DNA from: Proluteimonas flavola
GTDB taxonomy: Bacteria; Pseudomonadota; Gammaproteobacteria; Xanthomonadales; Xanthomonadaceae
Assembly (NCBI RefSeq): GCF_021191705.1
Contig: NZ_JAIWPU010000007.1
Location: forward strand, 19,689-83,688
Reading direction: 5' to 3'
Length of the DNA stretch: 64,000 nucleotides
The translations under genes were made by a program, and so were the position numbers. Of the stretch, positions 51,449 to 61,630 are shown piece by piece (position 1 is the stretch's first letter; each line of letters begins with the position of its first letter). The notes under the pieces are model-generated. The model was not told the origin of the DNA, did no database searches, and saw only the letters and a list, made by a program, of their open reading frames with translations.

Positions 51449-52483
51449 TCAGAAGCTGACGTCGACGACGATGGTGTCGGTGTAGGTGCCGGCCGGCGGC
51501 GTCGCCTGCCCCGGATCGACGACGCCTCGGTAGGTGTAGTGCTGGGCGGTCGTGCCGTCGTGGATGCCGGGACTGACCTCGGCGGTCGCGCTGCTGCGGC
51601 GTTCGGCGCCGCTGTCGCCCCAGCGTTCGCCCGACCCCGCGCCCTTGTAGAGCTCGTAGCGCAGGTACTGGTCGGCGATGCCGGCACGCATGCGGCGCCA
51701 GCCGCCGGAGAAGTGGCCGCCGTTGCCCAGGCCGACCGAATAGGCGGTGCCCGCGCTGCAGCGGATCGCGATGTGCTGGGTGACCGGGTCGAACGCCGCG
51801 GCCAGCGGCGCGCTGCCGAAGTTCAGGTCCGGCGCGGCGATCGCGCAGTCGTTCTCGAGCCGAAGCGTGATGTTCACCGTGGTCGCGATCCCGGTACCCC
51901 AGTTGAGCTGGGTGAACACTCCCGGACGCTGGAAGCCGGGACTCTGCGAGTACAGGCATACGCCGATGCCCAGGGTGCAGATGGAGAAGTACCAGCGCAG
52001 GGTGACCTGGCCGGTGTAGGTGCCGGCATGCAGTCCCAGCGTGGGGCTGGTCCGGAAGAACAGCGGCAGGCTGCCGCCGGGCCCGCTGAACAGGTTGAGG
52101 ATGTCGAAGGACGAGAAATCGAACTCCTGCCCGAGGCCGACCTGCGGTCCGGTGCTCTGCGCCAGCACCGCGAACGGGATCGGCGGCCCGCCGCCGTCGT
52201 GTGCGAGCGTGAAGCTCGAGCTCTCGAGCCGGACCTTGACGTAGGAAGTGCTCAGCAGCGCCAGCGACGCGCACGACAGGCCGCCGGAGCCGGCCGCCTG
52301 CACCCCGCTGCCGGCCAGGGCCAGCGTGCTGGCCGTGCCTAGCTGGGCGTTCGAGGTCGCCACCGTGCACGAGCCGGTGCTCTGCGCCCGCGCCTGACCG
52401 GTGGCCAGCAGCAGGCACGTGGCCGCGAACAGAAGGGCAGGCGAAGCGTGCCGCCGGCTTCGGTGCGGGGGCGGGAGGTTCAT
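51449..52483 (-). CDS. Csu-type pilus tip adhesin (CsuE-like), two spore coat U domains
   Basis: A 344-residue secreted protein with a signal peptide (about 1-33, ending Q-A-R-A) and two tandem spore-coat-protein-U domains (about 35-190 and 195-344). Paired cysteines and the ending [11 protein letters not shown], the donor-strand-like last strand, are typical. Two domains and last position in the cluster fit CsuE, the tip adhesin of archaic chaperone-usher pili that binds hydrophobic surfaces. The gene is 10 bases after the usher gene. Confidence 0.85.
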   Translation of the reverse strand: MNLPPPHRSRRHASPALLFAATCLLLATGQARAQSTGSCTVATSNAQLGTASTLALAGSGVQAAGSGGLSCASLALLSTSYVKVRLESSSFTLAHDGGGPPIPFAVLAQSTGPQVGLGQEFDFSSFDILNLFSGPGGSLPLFFRTSPTLGLHAGTYTGQVTLRWYFSICTLGIGVCLYSQSPGFQRPGVFTQLNWGTGIATTVNITLRLENDCAIAAPDLNFGSAPLAAAFDPVTQHIAIRCSAGTAYSVGLGNGGHFSGGWRRMRAGIADQYLRYELYKGAGSGERWGDSGAERRSSATAEVSPGIHDGTTAQHYTYRGVVDPGQATPPAGTYTDTIVVDVSF

Positions 52484-52493
52484 GGCTGGCGAC

Positions 52494-54881
52494 TCATCGG
52501 CATGTGAGCGGTCCTATGCGTGCGATGCCCTCGTGCCCGGTGTCGAGCGCGAAACGCACGGTGCAGGGCGGGCCGTCCGGCTTGTGGACGGTCAGGGTGT
52601 TGTCCTCCGACAGCCCGTCCAGGTACACGAGCCCGTCCCACCCGACATGCGCCTGTACGCCCTGGCCGGTGGCGACCGGCGTACCGGGCGGCAGCACCGT
52701 GCCGTCGGCATCGTGCAGCGTGATCATGGCGGCGGTCGCGCGTTCGACCGGGAAATGCATCAGGTAGCCGCCGCCGCGCCGGACCGCGACCCGCTGCTCC
52801 ACCACCGGCGTGCGTACGTGGGCGGGCAGGGCCAGCGGATCGATCTCGTACTTGGCCGCGTAGTGGGCGCCGGCCCAGGGCACCAGCAGGCGGCCGCCAC
52901 GATCGGTCGTGCCGATCCGCTGGTTCTCGTAGCGCACGGGAATGCCGGCGAATCCGTTGGTGTCCACGACGACGAAGGCGTCGGCGATCCTGCTCGACAG
53001 GAAGGTGGCGCCGTCCATGCGCACCACGGAGCCGGCCGCGCTGGCCCAGAACGTACGTGCGTCGGCGCTGCCGTGGAATCCGCCACCGGCCTGGGCATGG
53101 CGGCCGCGCCAGTAGATGTCCGCCTGGACCTGGTCGTCGGCGTCCTCGAGCCGGGCATAGCCGGCACCGAAGCCGACGCCGCCGTCGCTCGGCACCGGAC
53201 GGCTGTAGCGCAGGCGCTGCGTGCCGCCGCGCTCGCGGTGCTGTTCGTGGGTGGCGCTGAAGCTGCCGTGCATCGAGACCGCGACCTGCGCGACCGCGGA
53301 CCAGTCGCCGCTGTCGACGTCGCGGTTGCCGGACAGGTAGAGGCTGGCGTTGCGCCAGGGCGATACGCTCCATGACAGGTTGAACAGCCGCGTCCGGGTC
53401 GCATCGGCGTGCTCGATCGCCACGAGGCCGGCGCCGAGGCTGCCCCAGCCGTCGAGCGCGACGCTGCCGGCGATCACGGTCGTCCTGCGCCGGGCGGAAT
53501 ACGCCGCGTGCGGGTCGTAGCTCGCCAAGTCGACGAAATGCCGGCCGTTGCGCCGGTGCTGCGCGGAGACGTTGAACCGGCGATGCAGGTACTGGTATCC
53601 GATCTCGCCCTGGGCGCCGGAGCGGCCGCGTGCATCGCTGCGGCTGTAGGCGGCATTGAGCACGCCCAGCGTGCCGAGTCCGAACACGCCGCCCGCGCCG
53701 GCGCGCACCAGGTCGCCGGCGACCTCGCCGAGCGCCTCGACGGTCATCGCGTCGCCGAGTCCGCGGCGATACGAACCCGACGCGACCATCGGCCCGTAGG
53801 AGAAGCTGTCGAGGCCGTAGTCGCGGCGCAGGGCGCCCGCCGACACCGCGAAGTCGGTCAGTCCCGGCGCCAGCAGGTCGCTGCTGACGTAGAACGGGAT
53901 CGTCGTCGCGACCTGGCGCCCGACGGCGTCGGTGACCACGACCACGGCCTGTCCGGCGCCGTTGATGAACGGCACGTCGGTCAGCGTGAAGGGGCCGGGA
54001 TCGACCCGCTCCCTCGCCGCGAGGTTGCCGTTGACGAACAGGTCCACGCCGGTGGGCACGCTGGCCTGTCCGGCGAACTGGGGCAGGGGATAGGTGACGA
54101 CATCCGGGCGGATCGAGAAATCTCGGGACAGCTGCACGCCGCCGATCCGCACCGGCGTGGTCCAGGCCGTCCCCCGGGTGATGAGGTCGCCCGCTTCCCA
54201 GAGCAGGATGCGATCCTCGTCGCCGTACTCCCACCGGGTGTCGTAGCGGACGAAGCCTGCGTCCGCGTTCGCAGTCCCGTTGCGCCAGGCACCCGACGAG
54301 GACAGGACGCCGCGTTCGCCGAACAGGCGCAGGTCGGTCCAGAGCGACATGGACGTGGCGGCGCGGTCCGGGCGGGTCGCGTAGACATCGTAGTTGAGCA
54401 GTGCGCCGTGGCTCGCCTGCGCATGATGGCGGGTGCGTCGCCCCGAGCGGTCCAGTGCCTGCTCGGGCAGCCACTCCGGCGGCACATCGACGAGCAGGCG
54501 CAGGCGGGCCACGTCGTAACGCACCTCGACCCCCGCGATGGCGTCGACGGCGATGCGGCCCTCGTCGTCCGCGTCGTCGGTGTGCACGTGCAGCGCACGC
54601 AGCTCCGCCGCATCGACCAGGTAATGCCCGTCGCGCAGCCGCACCGGCACGATCCGCCCGGAGGACAGTCCGTTCAGCACCAGCTCCAGGTGCACCAGGC
54701 TGTCGTCGTCGGCGACGGGCGCTCGCGGAGGCGGCGGCAGCTGGCCAGCGGACTGTGGCGACGCATTGGCCGGGGGCGTCGGCCAGAGGCTCGCCCACAC
54801 CAGTACGCCGGCCAGCCTGCGCAGTACCAGGGGCGGGACGGCCTGCGCGAGCCTGCGCGAGGGCATGGCGGCCGTCCGCAT
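52494..54881 (-). CDS. Archaic chaperone-usher pilus usher (CsuD-like)
   Basis: The 795-residue outer-membrane usher exports and assembles pilin subunits. ATG 54881 shares its A with the chaperone TGA; ATG 54866 is an alternative. A signal peptide (ending P-P-A-N-A) precedes an N-terminal subunit-binding domain, a 24-strand barrel with plug (V-P-T-G-V-D-L-F-V-N-G near 280) and C-terminal beta domains ending with C-T-V-R-F-A-L and P-L-T-C. The long upstream frame to 56201 is a shadow. Length is normal for CsuD. Confidence 0.9.
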   Translation of the reverse strand: MRTAAMPSRRLAQAVPPLVLRRLAGVLVWASLWPTPPANASPQSAGQLPPPPRAPVADDDSLVHLELVLNGLSSGRIVPVRLRDGHYLVDAAELRALHVHTDDADDEGRIAVDAIAGVEVRYDVARLRLLVDVPPEWLPEQALDRSGRRTRHHAQASHGALLNYDVYATRPDRAATSMSLWTDLRLFGERGVLSSSGAWRNGTANADAGFVRYDTRWEYGDEDRILLWEAGDLITRGTAWTTPVRIGGVQLSRDFSIRPDVVTYPLPQFAGQASVPTGVDLFVNGNLAARERVDPGPFTLTDVPFINGAGQAVVVVTDAVGRQVATTIPFYVSSDLLAPGLTDFAVSAGALRRDYGLDSFSYGPMVASGSYRRGLGDAMTVEALGEVAGDLVRAGAGGVFGLGTLGVLNAAYSRSDARGRSGAQGEIGYQYLHRRFNVSAQHRRNGRHFVDLASYDPHAAYSARRRTTVIAGSVALDGWGSLGAGLVAIEHADATRTRLFNLSWSVSPWRNASLYLSGNRDVDSGDWSAVAQVAVSMHGSFSATHEQHRERGGTQRLRYSRPVPSDGGVGFGAGYARLEDADDQVQADIYWRGRHAQAGGGFHGSADARTFWASAAGSVVRMDGATFLSSRIADAFVVVDTNGFAGIPVRYENQRIGTTDRGGRLLVPWAGAHYAAKYEIDPLALPAHVRTPVVEQRVAVRRGGGYLMHFPVERATAAMITLHDADGTVLPPGTPVATGQGVQAHVGWDGLVYLDGLSEDNTLTVHKPDGPPCTVRFALDTGHEGIARIGPLTCR

Positions 54882-55690
54882 CAGCGCGACGGCCCGGGCG
54901 CGGGCGGAATCGTATGGCGCCTGTGGCCGTCGACGTGCGCCTCCAGCGCGCCATCGCCGACGCTGGCGTCCTTCAGCGGCCAGCGTGCGAAGCCGTTCGC
55001 GAGCACGTAGCCCAGGTGACCGTCGCCGAGCGGGACATGGGAACCATCGCGCCGGCGGAAGCCGATGTCGGTCAGCCGGACGTGCCGGTCGCCGCGGTTG
55101 TGGATGTCGAGGAAGGCCTGTCCGTCGCGCCGCGTGATCTCCCACGACAGTGCGTGCGCGCGGGATTCCCTGGGGTGCCGCGTGCGTGTGTCGCCGCGTC
55201 CGGTCGCGGTGCTTTGGCCATCGATGAACAGCGGGATCGAGTAGCGCAGCTGGAAACGGATGCCGGCCGGCGGCGCGGTCGCGTCCGGCGCCTGCGTGCG
55301 CGCGGTCGGGATCTCGTCGACGATCACGCGGTAGGCCAGTTCCCCGGTGGCCGGCGTGGCCGTCGTGCGGGTGAGCCGCACCATCTGGCGCTGGCCCGGT
55401 TCGATCCGCATCATCGGCGGCGAGCCGACGACGTCGTGCTGCGGGCGGTAGTCGTTCTCGCCGTCGACCTGGCGCCATTCGAACACGCGCATCTGCAGGT
55501 GCGCCGGGGACCTGCCGCGGTTCTCGAGCCACAGCGCGGTGGCGCTTTCGTCGGAGGCGATGGTCGGATTGATCGGCCAGATCAGCAGCGAAGCGGTCGC
55601 CGCCGCAGCCTGTGGAAGGCACAGGCATGCGAGCAGCAGTGCGGCGATCGACGTCGGCAGCGTGCGACGGTGGCTGGCATCGGGGTACAT
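54881..55690 (-). CDS. Periplasmic pilus chaperone (CsuC-like)
   Basis: A 269-residue PapD-like chaperone with a signal peptide ending Q-A-A-A-A. The first domain contains I-W-P-I-N-P-T-I-A, A-T-A-L-W-L-E-N-R-G and M-V-R-L-T-R, the G1-strand region that completes pilin folds, followed by A-Y-R-V-I-V-D-E-I-P and L-R-Y-S-I-P-L-F at the domain junction. The pattern fits archaic-type chaperones. It is 18 bases after the second pilin gene. Confidence 0.88.
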   Translation of the reverse strand: MYPDASHRRTLPTSIAALLLACLCLPQAAAATASLLIWPINPTIASDESATALWLENRGRSPAHLQMRVFEWRQVDGENDYRPQHDVVGSPPMMRIEPGQRQMVRLTRTTATPATGELAYRVIVDEIPTARTQAPDATAPPAGIRFQLRYSIPLFIDGQSTATGRGDTRTRHPRESRAHALSWEITRRDGQAFLDIHNRGDRHVRLTDIGFRRRDGSHVPLGDGHLGYVLANGFARWPLKDASVGDGALEAHVDGHRRHTIPPAPGPSR

Positions 55691-55708
55691 GGCATGTCCT
55701 TGTCGGGA

Positions 55709-56251
55709 TTACCAGTCGAGCGTCACCACCACGGTGTCGTCGTAGGTGCCGGGTGGCAGGGACCCGGGCAGGGCCAGCCGGCCGTGGACCGGCAGCACGA
55801 CGCCGTCGGCGCCGGTGCCGGGGATGGCGATCGCATGCGTCTGGTCGATCCCGATCTCGTCGGCGAAGCCGGCATCGCGGTACAGCCGGTATGCGAGGCG
55901 TTGCTGGCTCGGATCGTGCTGGAGATGCCGCACCCCGCCGACTGCATGCGCGCCGCCGTCGATCCGCATCAGCAGCGTCACGCCCGGCGTGCAGCGCAGC
56001 GTGATCGCCTGGCCTGCGGCGGCGTCCGCGGTGCGGACCGCCGTCGACAGCGCACTGTCGATGCCGAAGTCCAGCGCGGCGAGCCGTCCCGCTGCGCCGT
56101 CGCTGCCAAGTCCGTCGACCGTGCAGCCGGGCGTCACCACCGCCGCGACCGCGAACGAGGCCTGGGTCTCGGCGCGTGGTTCGTGCGGGAATGCGAACCA
56201 CGCGCCCAGCAGGACCACGGCCGCGGCGCGGCGGGGAGTGGCGGCGTGCAT
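55709..56251 (-). CDS. Csu-type minor pilin, spore coat U domain
   Basis: ATG 56251 has AAGG six bases upstream and yields 180 residues; an earlier in-frame start at 56290 lacks such a site. Signal peptide to about residue 27, then one spore-coat-U domain with Cys43 and Cys87, the usual disulfide, and the ending P-P-G-T-Y-D-D-T-V-V-V-T-L-D-W. It corresponds by position to CsuA or CsuB of Acinetobacter, where two small subunits occur; only one is present here. Confidence 0.83.
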   Translation of the reverse strand: MHAATPRRAAAVVLLGAWFAFPHEPRAETQASFAVAAVVTPGCTVDGLGSDGAAGRLAALDFGIDSALSTAVRTADAAAGQAITLRCTPGVTLLMRIDGGAHAVGGVRHLQHDPSQQRLAYRLYRDAGFADEIGIDQTHAIAIPGTGADGVVLPVHGRLALPGSLPPGTYDDTVVVTLDW

Positions 56252-56305
56252 GCGGATCCTTGACGGCGGCGGCGTCCGGCGTGCGGACAACCGCCGCCGG
56301 ACCGG

Positions 56306-56848
56306 TCAGAGGGTGATCACCACGCCGATGACGTCGGTATAGGTGCCGGCGACCAGGCCGGTCGCGCCGAACGCGCGCCCGTACACGTTGACCGTTTGCG
56401 CCTGCCCGTCGGCGGACAGGGTCAGCGCGTCATCGTTGGCGATCACCGTCGAGCGGCCGGCATCGGCGTACAGGTTGTAGGTGACGTACTGCGGCGCGGT
56501 ACCGCCCTGCAGCGCCAGCGCGCGCGAGCCGGGGCCAGTCGGGGCGGCGCCCGCGTTCAGGCCGCCATCGAAGCTGATGACCGGCGTGATGCCCTGCGAG
56601 CACTGGATGACGATGCCACTCGAAGTGTTCTGTACCTCCGCATCGGCCTGGGCGAACACCGTGGTCTGGGCGCCGAAGTCGAGCGCGCCGAAGTCCACGG
56701 CGGTGGTGCCATCCGCGGTGTTGGCACCGTTGATGATGCAGCCGGGCTGCAGCGTGATCGTGGCGTCGATCTCACCGGTGATGTCGGCATGGGCGGTGCC
56801 GGCGAGCGTCAGCAGCAGCGTGGCGGCAGTGAGTGGGATGAGGCGCAT
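56306..56848 (-). CDS. Csu-type major pilin, spore coat U domain
   Basis: A 180-residue secreted protein, first gene of the pilus cluster. ATG 56848 is preceded by GGAGATTT at seven bases. Signal peptide of about 21 residues (A-G-T-A-H-A), one spore-coat-U domain with Cys37 and Cys83, and the ending A-G-T-Y-T-D-V-I-G-V-V-I-T-L. Its position and low-charge composition fit the major subunit CsuA/B. A perfect 21-base palindrome lies 28 bases upstream. Confidence 0.85.
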   Translation of the reverse strand: MRLIPLTAATLLLTLAGTAHADITGEIDATITLQPGCIINGANTADGTTAVDFGALDFGAQTTVFAQADAEVQNTSSGIVIQCSQGITPVISFDGGLNAGAAPTGPGSRALALQGGTAPQYVTYNLYADAGRSTVIANDDALTLSADGQAQTVNVYGRAFGATGLVAGTYTDVIGVVITL

Positions 56849-57358
56849 GGGAAATCTCCGTCCGGTGGATGAAATGCCCGGGTGGGCCACCCGGGCAGAA
56901 GGGCTACGGGGTTTCTGTCACGGATGACGGTCGGGACGCGGGTCGCCCGTGCGGCGATGTCGTCGGATAGGGGCATGCGGACAGCAGGGCCGTCCGCCGG
57001 CATGCCTGGAGGACGCGGCGCGTTGGCGACCAATCGTCCGGGCGGGATGCGCCGTCAGGGGATGCCCGTCGCCGGATGCCGGGCCGGCAGTCCGGTGCGA
57101 AGCCCGGACCGGGGCCGCCAGCGCGGAGGCCGGTTCCGGGCCTGCGCGATCGTTCGGGACATGCGACGAACTCCATCTCGTTCTCCTGTGCTCTGCAGGA
57201 CGGCTGCATTCGCGGCCGTTCACCTGACGTTCCATGTCTGCCTGGAGGCAGGGTTACGCCGCCTGCCGTGAAGTCCGGGTCAACGCAGCAGATGCCGTCG
57301 TCGGAGCCGGGTGCCGCGCGGTACGGGCAATGTCGCCGGCATGGGCGATAATGCGACC
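56849..57358. promoter_or_regulatory. Divergent region between pilus cluster and map
   Basis: 510 bases without a convincing gene. Next to the pilin gene is a perfect palindrome: GCCCGGGTGG (56876-56885), one centre base, CCACCCGGGC (56887-56896), a candidate operator or leader hairpin. The middle (about 57120-57190) reads, in one minus-strand frame, as a V-A-C-P-E-R-S-R-R-like peptide of the kind produced by translated REP-type repeats, so a degenerate repeat is possible. At the map end GATAAT (57347-57352) is a likely -10. No -35 elements are convincing. Confidence 0.4.
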
Positions 57359-58144
57359 ATGAGCATCCCCACCAAGACCCCTGAAGACATTGAAAAGATG
57401 CGCGTCGCCGGCCGCCTGGCCGCCGAGGTGCTGCAGATCGTGGCGCCGCATGTGAAACCGGGCGTGACGACCGAGGAACTGGACCGGATCTGCTACGACC
57501 ACATCATCCGGGTGCAGGGCGCGATTCCGGCCAACGTCGGCTACAAGGGCTATCCCAAGACGACGTGCATCTCGGCCAACAACGTCATCTGCCACGGCAT
57601 CCCGAGCGACGCCAAGGTCCTCAAGGACGGCGACATCATCAATATCGACGTCACCGTCATCAAGGACGGCTGGCACGGCGATACCAGTCGCATGTACTTC
57701 GTCGGCACGCCGTCGGTGATGGCGCGGCGTCTGGTCGAAGTCACGCGCGAGGCGATGTGGCGCGGCATCCGTGAGGTCAAGCCGGGCGCGACGCTGGGCG
57801 ATGTCGGTCACGCGATCCAGAAGTACGCGGAAGGCGAGCGCTTCAGCGTCGTGCGCGAGTACTGCGGCCACGGCATCGGCAAGGTCTATCACGACGAACC
57901 GCAGGTGCTGCATTACGGCACGCCGGGCGCCGGCGTCGTGCTCAAGGAAGGCATGACCTTCACGATCGAGCCGATGATCAACGAGGGCACGCGCTTCACC
58001 AAGGTGCTGCCCGATGGCTGGACCGTCGTCACCAAGGACCGGAAGCTCTCGGCGCAGTGGGAGCACACGGTCGCGGTCATCGCCGACGGCGTGGACGTGC
58101 TGACCCGCATTCCCGGCGACGACAACGACGCCTTCCTCCTCTGA
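57359..58144 (+). CDS. map: Type I methionine aminopeptidase
   Basis: Map removes the initiator Met. The 261-residue protein has the two-metal site: Asp in N-I-D-V-T and D-T-S-R, His in G-H-G-I-G, Glu in T-I-E-P-M-I and W-E-H-T-V. ATG 57359 gives the usual start M-S-I-P-T-K-T-P-E-D-I-E-K-M-R; no ribosome site precedes it and GATAAT lies six bases upstream, predicting a leaderless mRNA. glnD follows after one base, an order common in gammaproteobacteria. Confidence 0.96.
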   Translation: MSIPTKTPEDIEKMRVAGRLAAEVLQIVAPHVKPGVTTEELDRICYDHIIRVQGAIPANVGYKGYPKTTCISANNVICHGIPSDAKVLKDGDIINIDVTVIKDGWHGDTSRMYFVGTPSVMARRLVEVTREAMWRGIREVKPGATLGDVGHAIQKYAEGERFSVVREYCGHGIGKVYHDEPQVLHYGTPGAGVVLKEGMTFTIEPMINEGTRFTKVLPDGWTVVTKDRKLSAQWEHTVAVIADGVDVLTRIPGDDNDAFLL

Positions 58145-58145
58145 C

Positions 58146-60761
58146 GTGGGCGAGCGCACCGTTCCCCAGCTCTCCGGCGCCGACAGCGACGACATGGCAT
58201 GGGTGGCGGAGGCGCGTGCCGCGCTCGCCGCCCACGACGCACGCCTGGCGCAGGGCTTCGACGCCGGCCAGCACATCGACCGCCTGCTCGCCGCGCGCGC
58301 CAATGCCGTCGACGGCTGGGTGCGCAAGGCCTGGGCGCGCTGCATTCCCGGCGAGGCGCCGCTGGCGCTGTTCGCGGTCGGCGGTTACGGCCGCGGCGAA
58401 CTGTTTCCGCATTCGGACATCGACCTGCTGGTCATCGCCACGTCGCAGGCGCAGGCCGAGCACGCCGAAGCGCTGGGCCGCATGCTCGCGCTGCTGTGGG
58501 ATTTCGGCCTGCCGGTCGGCCACGCGGTGCGCAGCTTCGAGGAGTGCACGCGCGCCGCCGAGGATGTGACCGTGCTGACCGCGCTGCTGGAAGCGCGGCC
58601 TCTGCTGGCCAACATCGGTGAGGTCCGCGCGCTGATGGACGCGATCGCCGATACGAAAGTCTGGCCGGCGGACGATTTCTTCCACGCCAAGCGCCGCGAA
58701 CTCGAGATGCGCCATGCGCGCTTCGGCGATACCGCCGACAACCTCGAACCCAACATCAAGGACGGCCCGGGCGGCCTGCGCGACGTGCACAACCTGCGCT
58801 GGATGGCGCGGCGCGTGCTGGGCGTCTACGGCACCGAGGAACTGATCGCGCTGGGCCAGCTCGGCGTCGACGAGCATGCGACGCTCGAGCGCGAGCGGCG
58901 CACGCTGTCGCGGCTGCGTTTCGGCCTGCATCTGGTCGCCGGCAAGGCCGAAGAGCGACTGCGTTTCGACTACCAGAAGGCGCTGGCCGCGCGCTTGCAC
59001 CACGTCGAATCTGCCGACAATCCACTCGTCGAGAAGATGATGCAGGAGTTCTACCGCAGCGCCTCGGTGGTGCAGCGGATCAGCGAACGCATGCTGCAGC
59101 GTTTCGAGGAACAGATCGAGGGCGAGGGCACGCTGCAGCCGCTCGATGCCGAGTTCGGCAGCCAGCGTGGCTATCTGGTCGCGCGCGACGACGTCTGGCC
59201 GGGTGGCGACATCAGCCGCGTATTCGACCTGTTTGCGATCTGGGCCGATCACCAGGCACTGCGCGGCCTGCATTCGCAGACCGCGCGCGCGCTGGCCGAA
59301 TCGCTGCATGCGCTGCCGTCGTGGCGCAACGCGTCGACCGGACTGCGCGAGCAGTTCCTCGGCCTGCTGCGCGGGCCGATTCCGGTGCGCACGCTCGAAC
59401 GCATGGCGCGGCTGGGTGTGCTGGGCGTGTGGATTCCCGAGTTCGCGAACGTCACCGGCCGGATGCAGTTCGACCTGTTCCACGTCTATACGGTCGACCA
59501 GCACACGCTCGCGGTGCTGCGCAATATCGCCAGCTTCGCGTCGGAGGCGCCGGACGAGCGCTTCTCCAGCGCGCACGAAGTCTGGCCGCAGCTGCGCAAG
59601 CCGGAACTGCTGCTGATCGCCGGCCTGTTCCACGACATCGCCAAGGGCCGGGGTGGCGACCATTCCGAACTCGGCGCGGTCGATGCGCGCGAGTTCTGCG
59701 AAGGCCATGGTCTCGGCGAGCCGGATACCGCGCTCGTCGAATGGCTGGTCAGGCGGCATCTGCTGATGTCGACCAGCGCGCAGAAGCTCGACATCTCCGA
59801 TCCGGCGGTGATCCACAGGTTCGCCACCGAAGTCGCCGACCGCGAGCGGCTCGATTACCTCTATCTGCTGACCTGCGCCGACATCGCCGGCACCTCGCCC
59901 AAGCTGTGGAATGCATGGAAGGACCGCCTGCTGACCGATCTGCGCAGCGCGACGCGGCTGGCGTTGCGGCGCGGGCTCGAGAATCCGGTCGCCGCCGTCG
60001 AGCGCATCGCCGAAGCGCGCGATCGCGCGCGCGGCCTGTTGTCGGCGCATGGCGTGGGCGACACCGAAGCCGATGCGCTGTTCACGCGGATTCCGCAGGA
60101 GAGTTTCCTGCGCGGCCGCGCCGATCAGGTCGTCTGGCAGGCTCTGGGCCTGCGCGACACCGTCGACGGCGATGTCGTCGTGCGCGTGCGCCGGCTCGCC
60201 GCGGGCGCGCAGGCGCTGGAAGTGTTCGTGCACTCGCCCGACCGCGACGGTTTGTTCTCGGCCATCGTCATCATGCTCGACCGCCTCGGCCTGGTGATCC
60301 AGCAGGCGCGCGCGCTGGATGGGCCGGGCGGCACGATCTTCGACGTGTTCCAGGTGCTGCCGGCCGATCCGCGGCAGAGCCTCGAACTCGCCGCGATCGA
60401 GCGCAAGCTCACGACGGTGCTGACCGGTTCGCTGGACCTGCGCCCCGCACGCCGCGCGCAGCCGCGGCATCTGCGCCATTTCCGCGTGCCGCCGCGCATC
60501 GAATTCAATGCCAGCGCCGATGGCCGGCACACCGTCTTCAGTCTCGTCTGCACCGATCGTCCCGGCCTGCTGGCCGATGTCGCCCACGTGCTGCGCCAGC
60601 ACGGCGTGCGCGTGCACGATGCGCGGGTGGCGACGTTCGGCGAACGCGTCGAGGACGTGTTCCGCTTGAGCGACAACGCCGGTCGCCTGCTCGACGAAGA
60701 CGCGCAGGACGCATTGCGCACCGTGTTGCTCGCCTCGATCGACGGCGACGTGGCACGATAG
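58146..60761 (+). CDS. glnD: [Protein-PII] uridylyltransferase / uridylyl-removing enzyme
   Basis: GlnD senses glutamine and modifies PII proteins. The 871-residue protein from GTG 58146 has the nucleotidyltransferase motif [15 protein letters not shown] (79-93), the linker with [11 protein letters not shown], the HD domain ([15 protein letters not shown] near 495) for deuridylylation, and two C-terminal ACT domains (V-L-T-G-S-L-D onward and [12 protein letters not shown]). All catalytic parts are intact. The start follows the map stop by one base, so coupling is likely. Confidence 0.96.
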   Translation: MGERTVPQLSGADSDDMAWVAEARAALAAHDARLAQGFDAGQHIDRLLAARANAVDGWVRKAWARCIPGEAPLALFAVGGYGRGELFPHSDIDLLVIATSQAQAEHAEALGRMLALLWDFGLPVGHAVRSFEECTRAAEDVTVLTALLEARPLLANIGEVRALMDAIADTKVWPADDFFHAKRRELEMRHARFGDTADNLEPNIKDGPGGLRDVHNLRWMARRVLGVYGTEELIALGQLGVDEHATLERERRTLSRLRFGLHLVAGKAEERLRFDYQKALAARLHHVESADNPLVEKMMQEFYRSASVVQRISERMLQRFEEQIEGEGTLQPLDAEFGSQRGYLVARDDVWPGGDISRVFDLFAIWADHQALRGLHSQTARALAESLHALPSWRNASTGLREQFLGLLRGPIPVRTLERMARLGVLGVWIPEFANVTGRMQFDLFHVYTVDQHTLAVLRNIASFASEAPDERFSSAHEVWPQLRKPELLLIAGLFHDIAKGRGGDHSELGAVDAREFCEGHGLGEPDTALVEWLVRRHLLMSTSAQKLDISDPAVIHRFATEVADRERLDYLYLLTCADIAGTSPKLWNAWKDRLLTDLRSATRLALRRGLENPVAAVERIAEARDRARGLLSAHGVGDTEADALFTRIPQESFLRGRADQVVWQALGLRDTVDGDVVVRVRRLAAGAQALEVFVHSPDRDGLFSAIVIMLDRLGLVIQQARALDGPGGTIFDVFQVLPADPRQSLELAAIERKLTTVLTGSLDLRPARRAQPRHLRHFRVPPRIEFNASADGRHTVFSLVCTDRPGLLADVAHVLRQHGVRVHDARVATFGERVEDVFRLSDNAGRLLDEDAQDALRTVLLASIDGDVAR

Positions 60762-60792
60762 CGCCCCCGTTTTTCCCCCAAGAAGTCCCGTC

Positions 60793-61626
60793 ATGACCCA
60801 AATCCTGCAGAGCACCATCGAGGATGCGTTCGCGCGTCGGAGCGAGCTGACCGCTGCCGAGATCGGCGACGTCGTCAAACCGGCCGTCGAGCAGGCGATG
60901 CAGGGCCTGGAGTCGGGCGAACTGCGCGTCGCCCAGCCCGATGGCAACGGCGGCTGGCAGGTCAACGAATGGTTGAAGAAGGCGGTGCTGCTGTACTTCC
61001 GCACCAACGACATGGCGCTCGTCGACGCGCAGCCGGCGCCGTTCTGGGACAAGGTCGAGCCGCGTTTCGCAGGCTTCGACGAAGCGAAGTTCAAGGCGGC
61101 CGGCGTGCGCGTGGTGCCGGGTGCGGCGGTGCGCCGCGGCACCTATTTCGGCCGCGATGTGGTGCTGATGCCGAGCTTCGTCAACATCGGCGCCCACGTC
61201 GGCGAAGGCACGATGGTCGACACCTGGGCGACCGTCGGGTCCTGCGCGCAGATCGGCAGGCACGTGCATCTGTCCGGCGGCGCCGGCATCGGCGGCGTGC
61301 TGGAGCCGCTGCAGGCCAGCCCGACGATCATCGAGGACCACTGCTTCATCGGCGCGCGTTCGGAAGTCGTCGAGGGCGTCGTCGTCGGCCACCACAGCGT
61401 CATCGGCATGGGCGTGTTCCTCGGCCAGTCGACCCGCATCTACAACCGCGCGACCGGTGAAGTCAGCTACGGCTACGTGCCGCCGGGCAGCGTCGTGGTC
61501 TCCGGCCAGCTGCCGGCCCAGGACGGTTCGCATTCGCTGTACTGCGCGGTGATTGTCAAGCAGGTCGACGAGAAGACCCGCAGCAAGACCAGCGTCAACG
61601 ATCTGCTGCGCGGTCTGGCGGACTGA
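60793..61626 (+). CDS. dapD: 2,3,4,5-tetrahydropyridine-2,6-dicarboxylate N-succinyltransferase
   Basis: DapD succinylates tetrahydrodipicolinate in the succinylase route to diaminopimelate and lysine. The 277-residue protein has the N-terminal helical domain ([14 protein letters not shown]) and a left-handed beta-helix with hexapeptide repeats ([17 protein letters not shown]), plus [11 protein letters not shown]. dapE of the same pathway lies two genes downstream. Confidence 0.96.
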   Translation: MTQILQSTIEDAFARRSELTAAEIGDVVKPAVEQAMQGLESGELRVAQPDGNGGWQVNEWLKKAVLLYFRTNDMALVDAQPAPFWDKVEPRFAGFDEAKFKAAGVRVVPGAAVRRGTYFGRDVVLMPSFVNIGAHVGEGTMVDTWATVGSCAQIGRHVHLSGGAGIGGVLEPLQASPTIIEDHCFIGARSEVVEGVVVGHHSVIGMGVFLGQSTRIYNRATGEVSYGYVPPGSVVVSGQLPAQDGSHSLYCAVIVKQVDEKTRSKTSVNDLLRGLAD

Positions 61627-61630
61627 GCGC

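Noticed and set aside
54401..56263. Long plus-strand open frame across the pilus cluster
   Set aside because: It crosses the chaperone, usher and pilin genes in antisense, is rich in Arg/Ala/Pro/Gly and has no domain.
56904..57209. Minus-strand frame with a V-A-C-P-E-R-S-R-R peptide upstream of the pilus operon
   Set aside because: Peptides of this type typically come from translated intergenic repeats; there is no ribosome site and the rest is low complexity.
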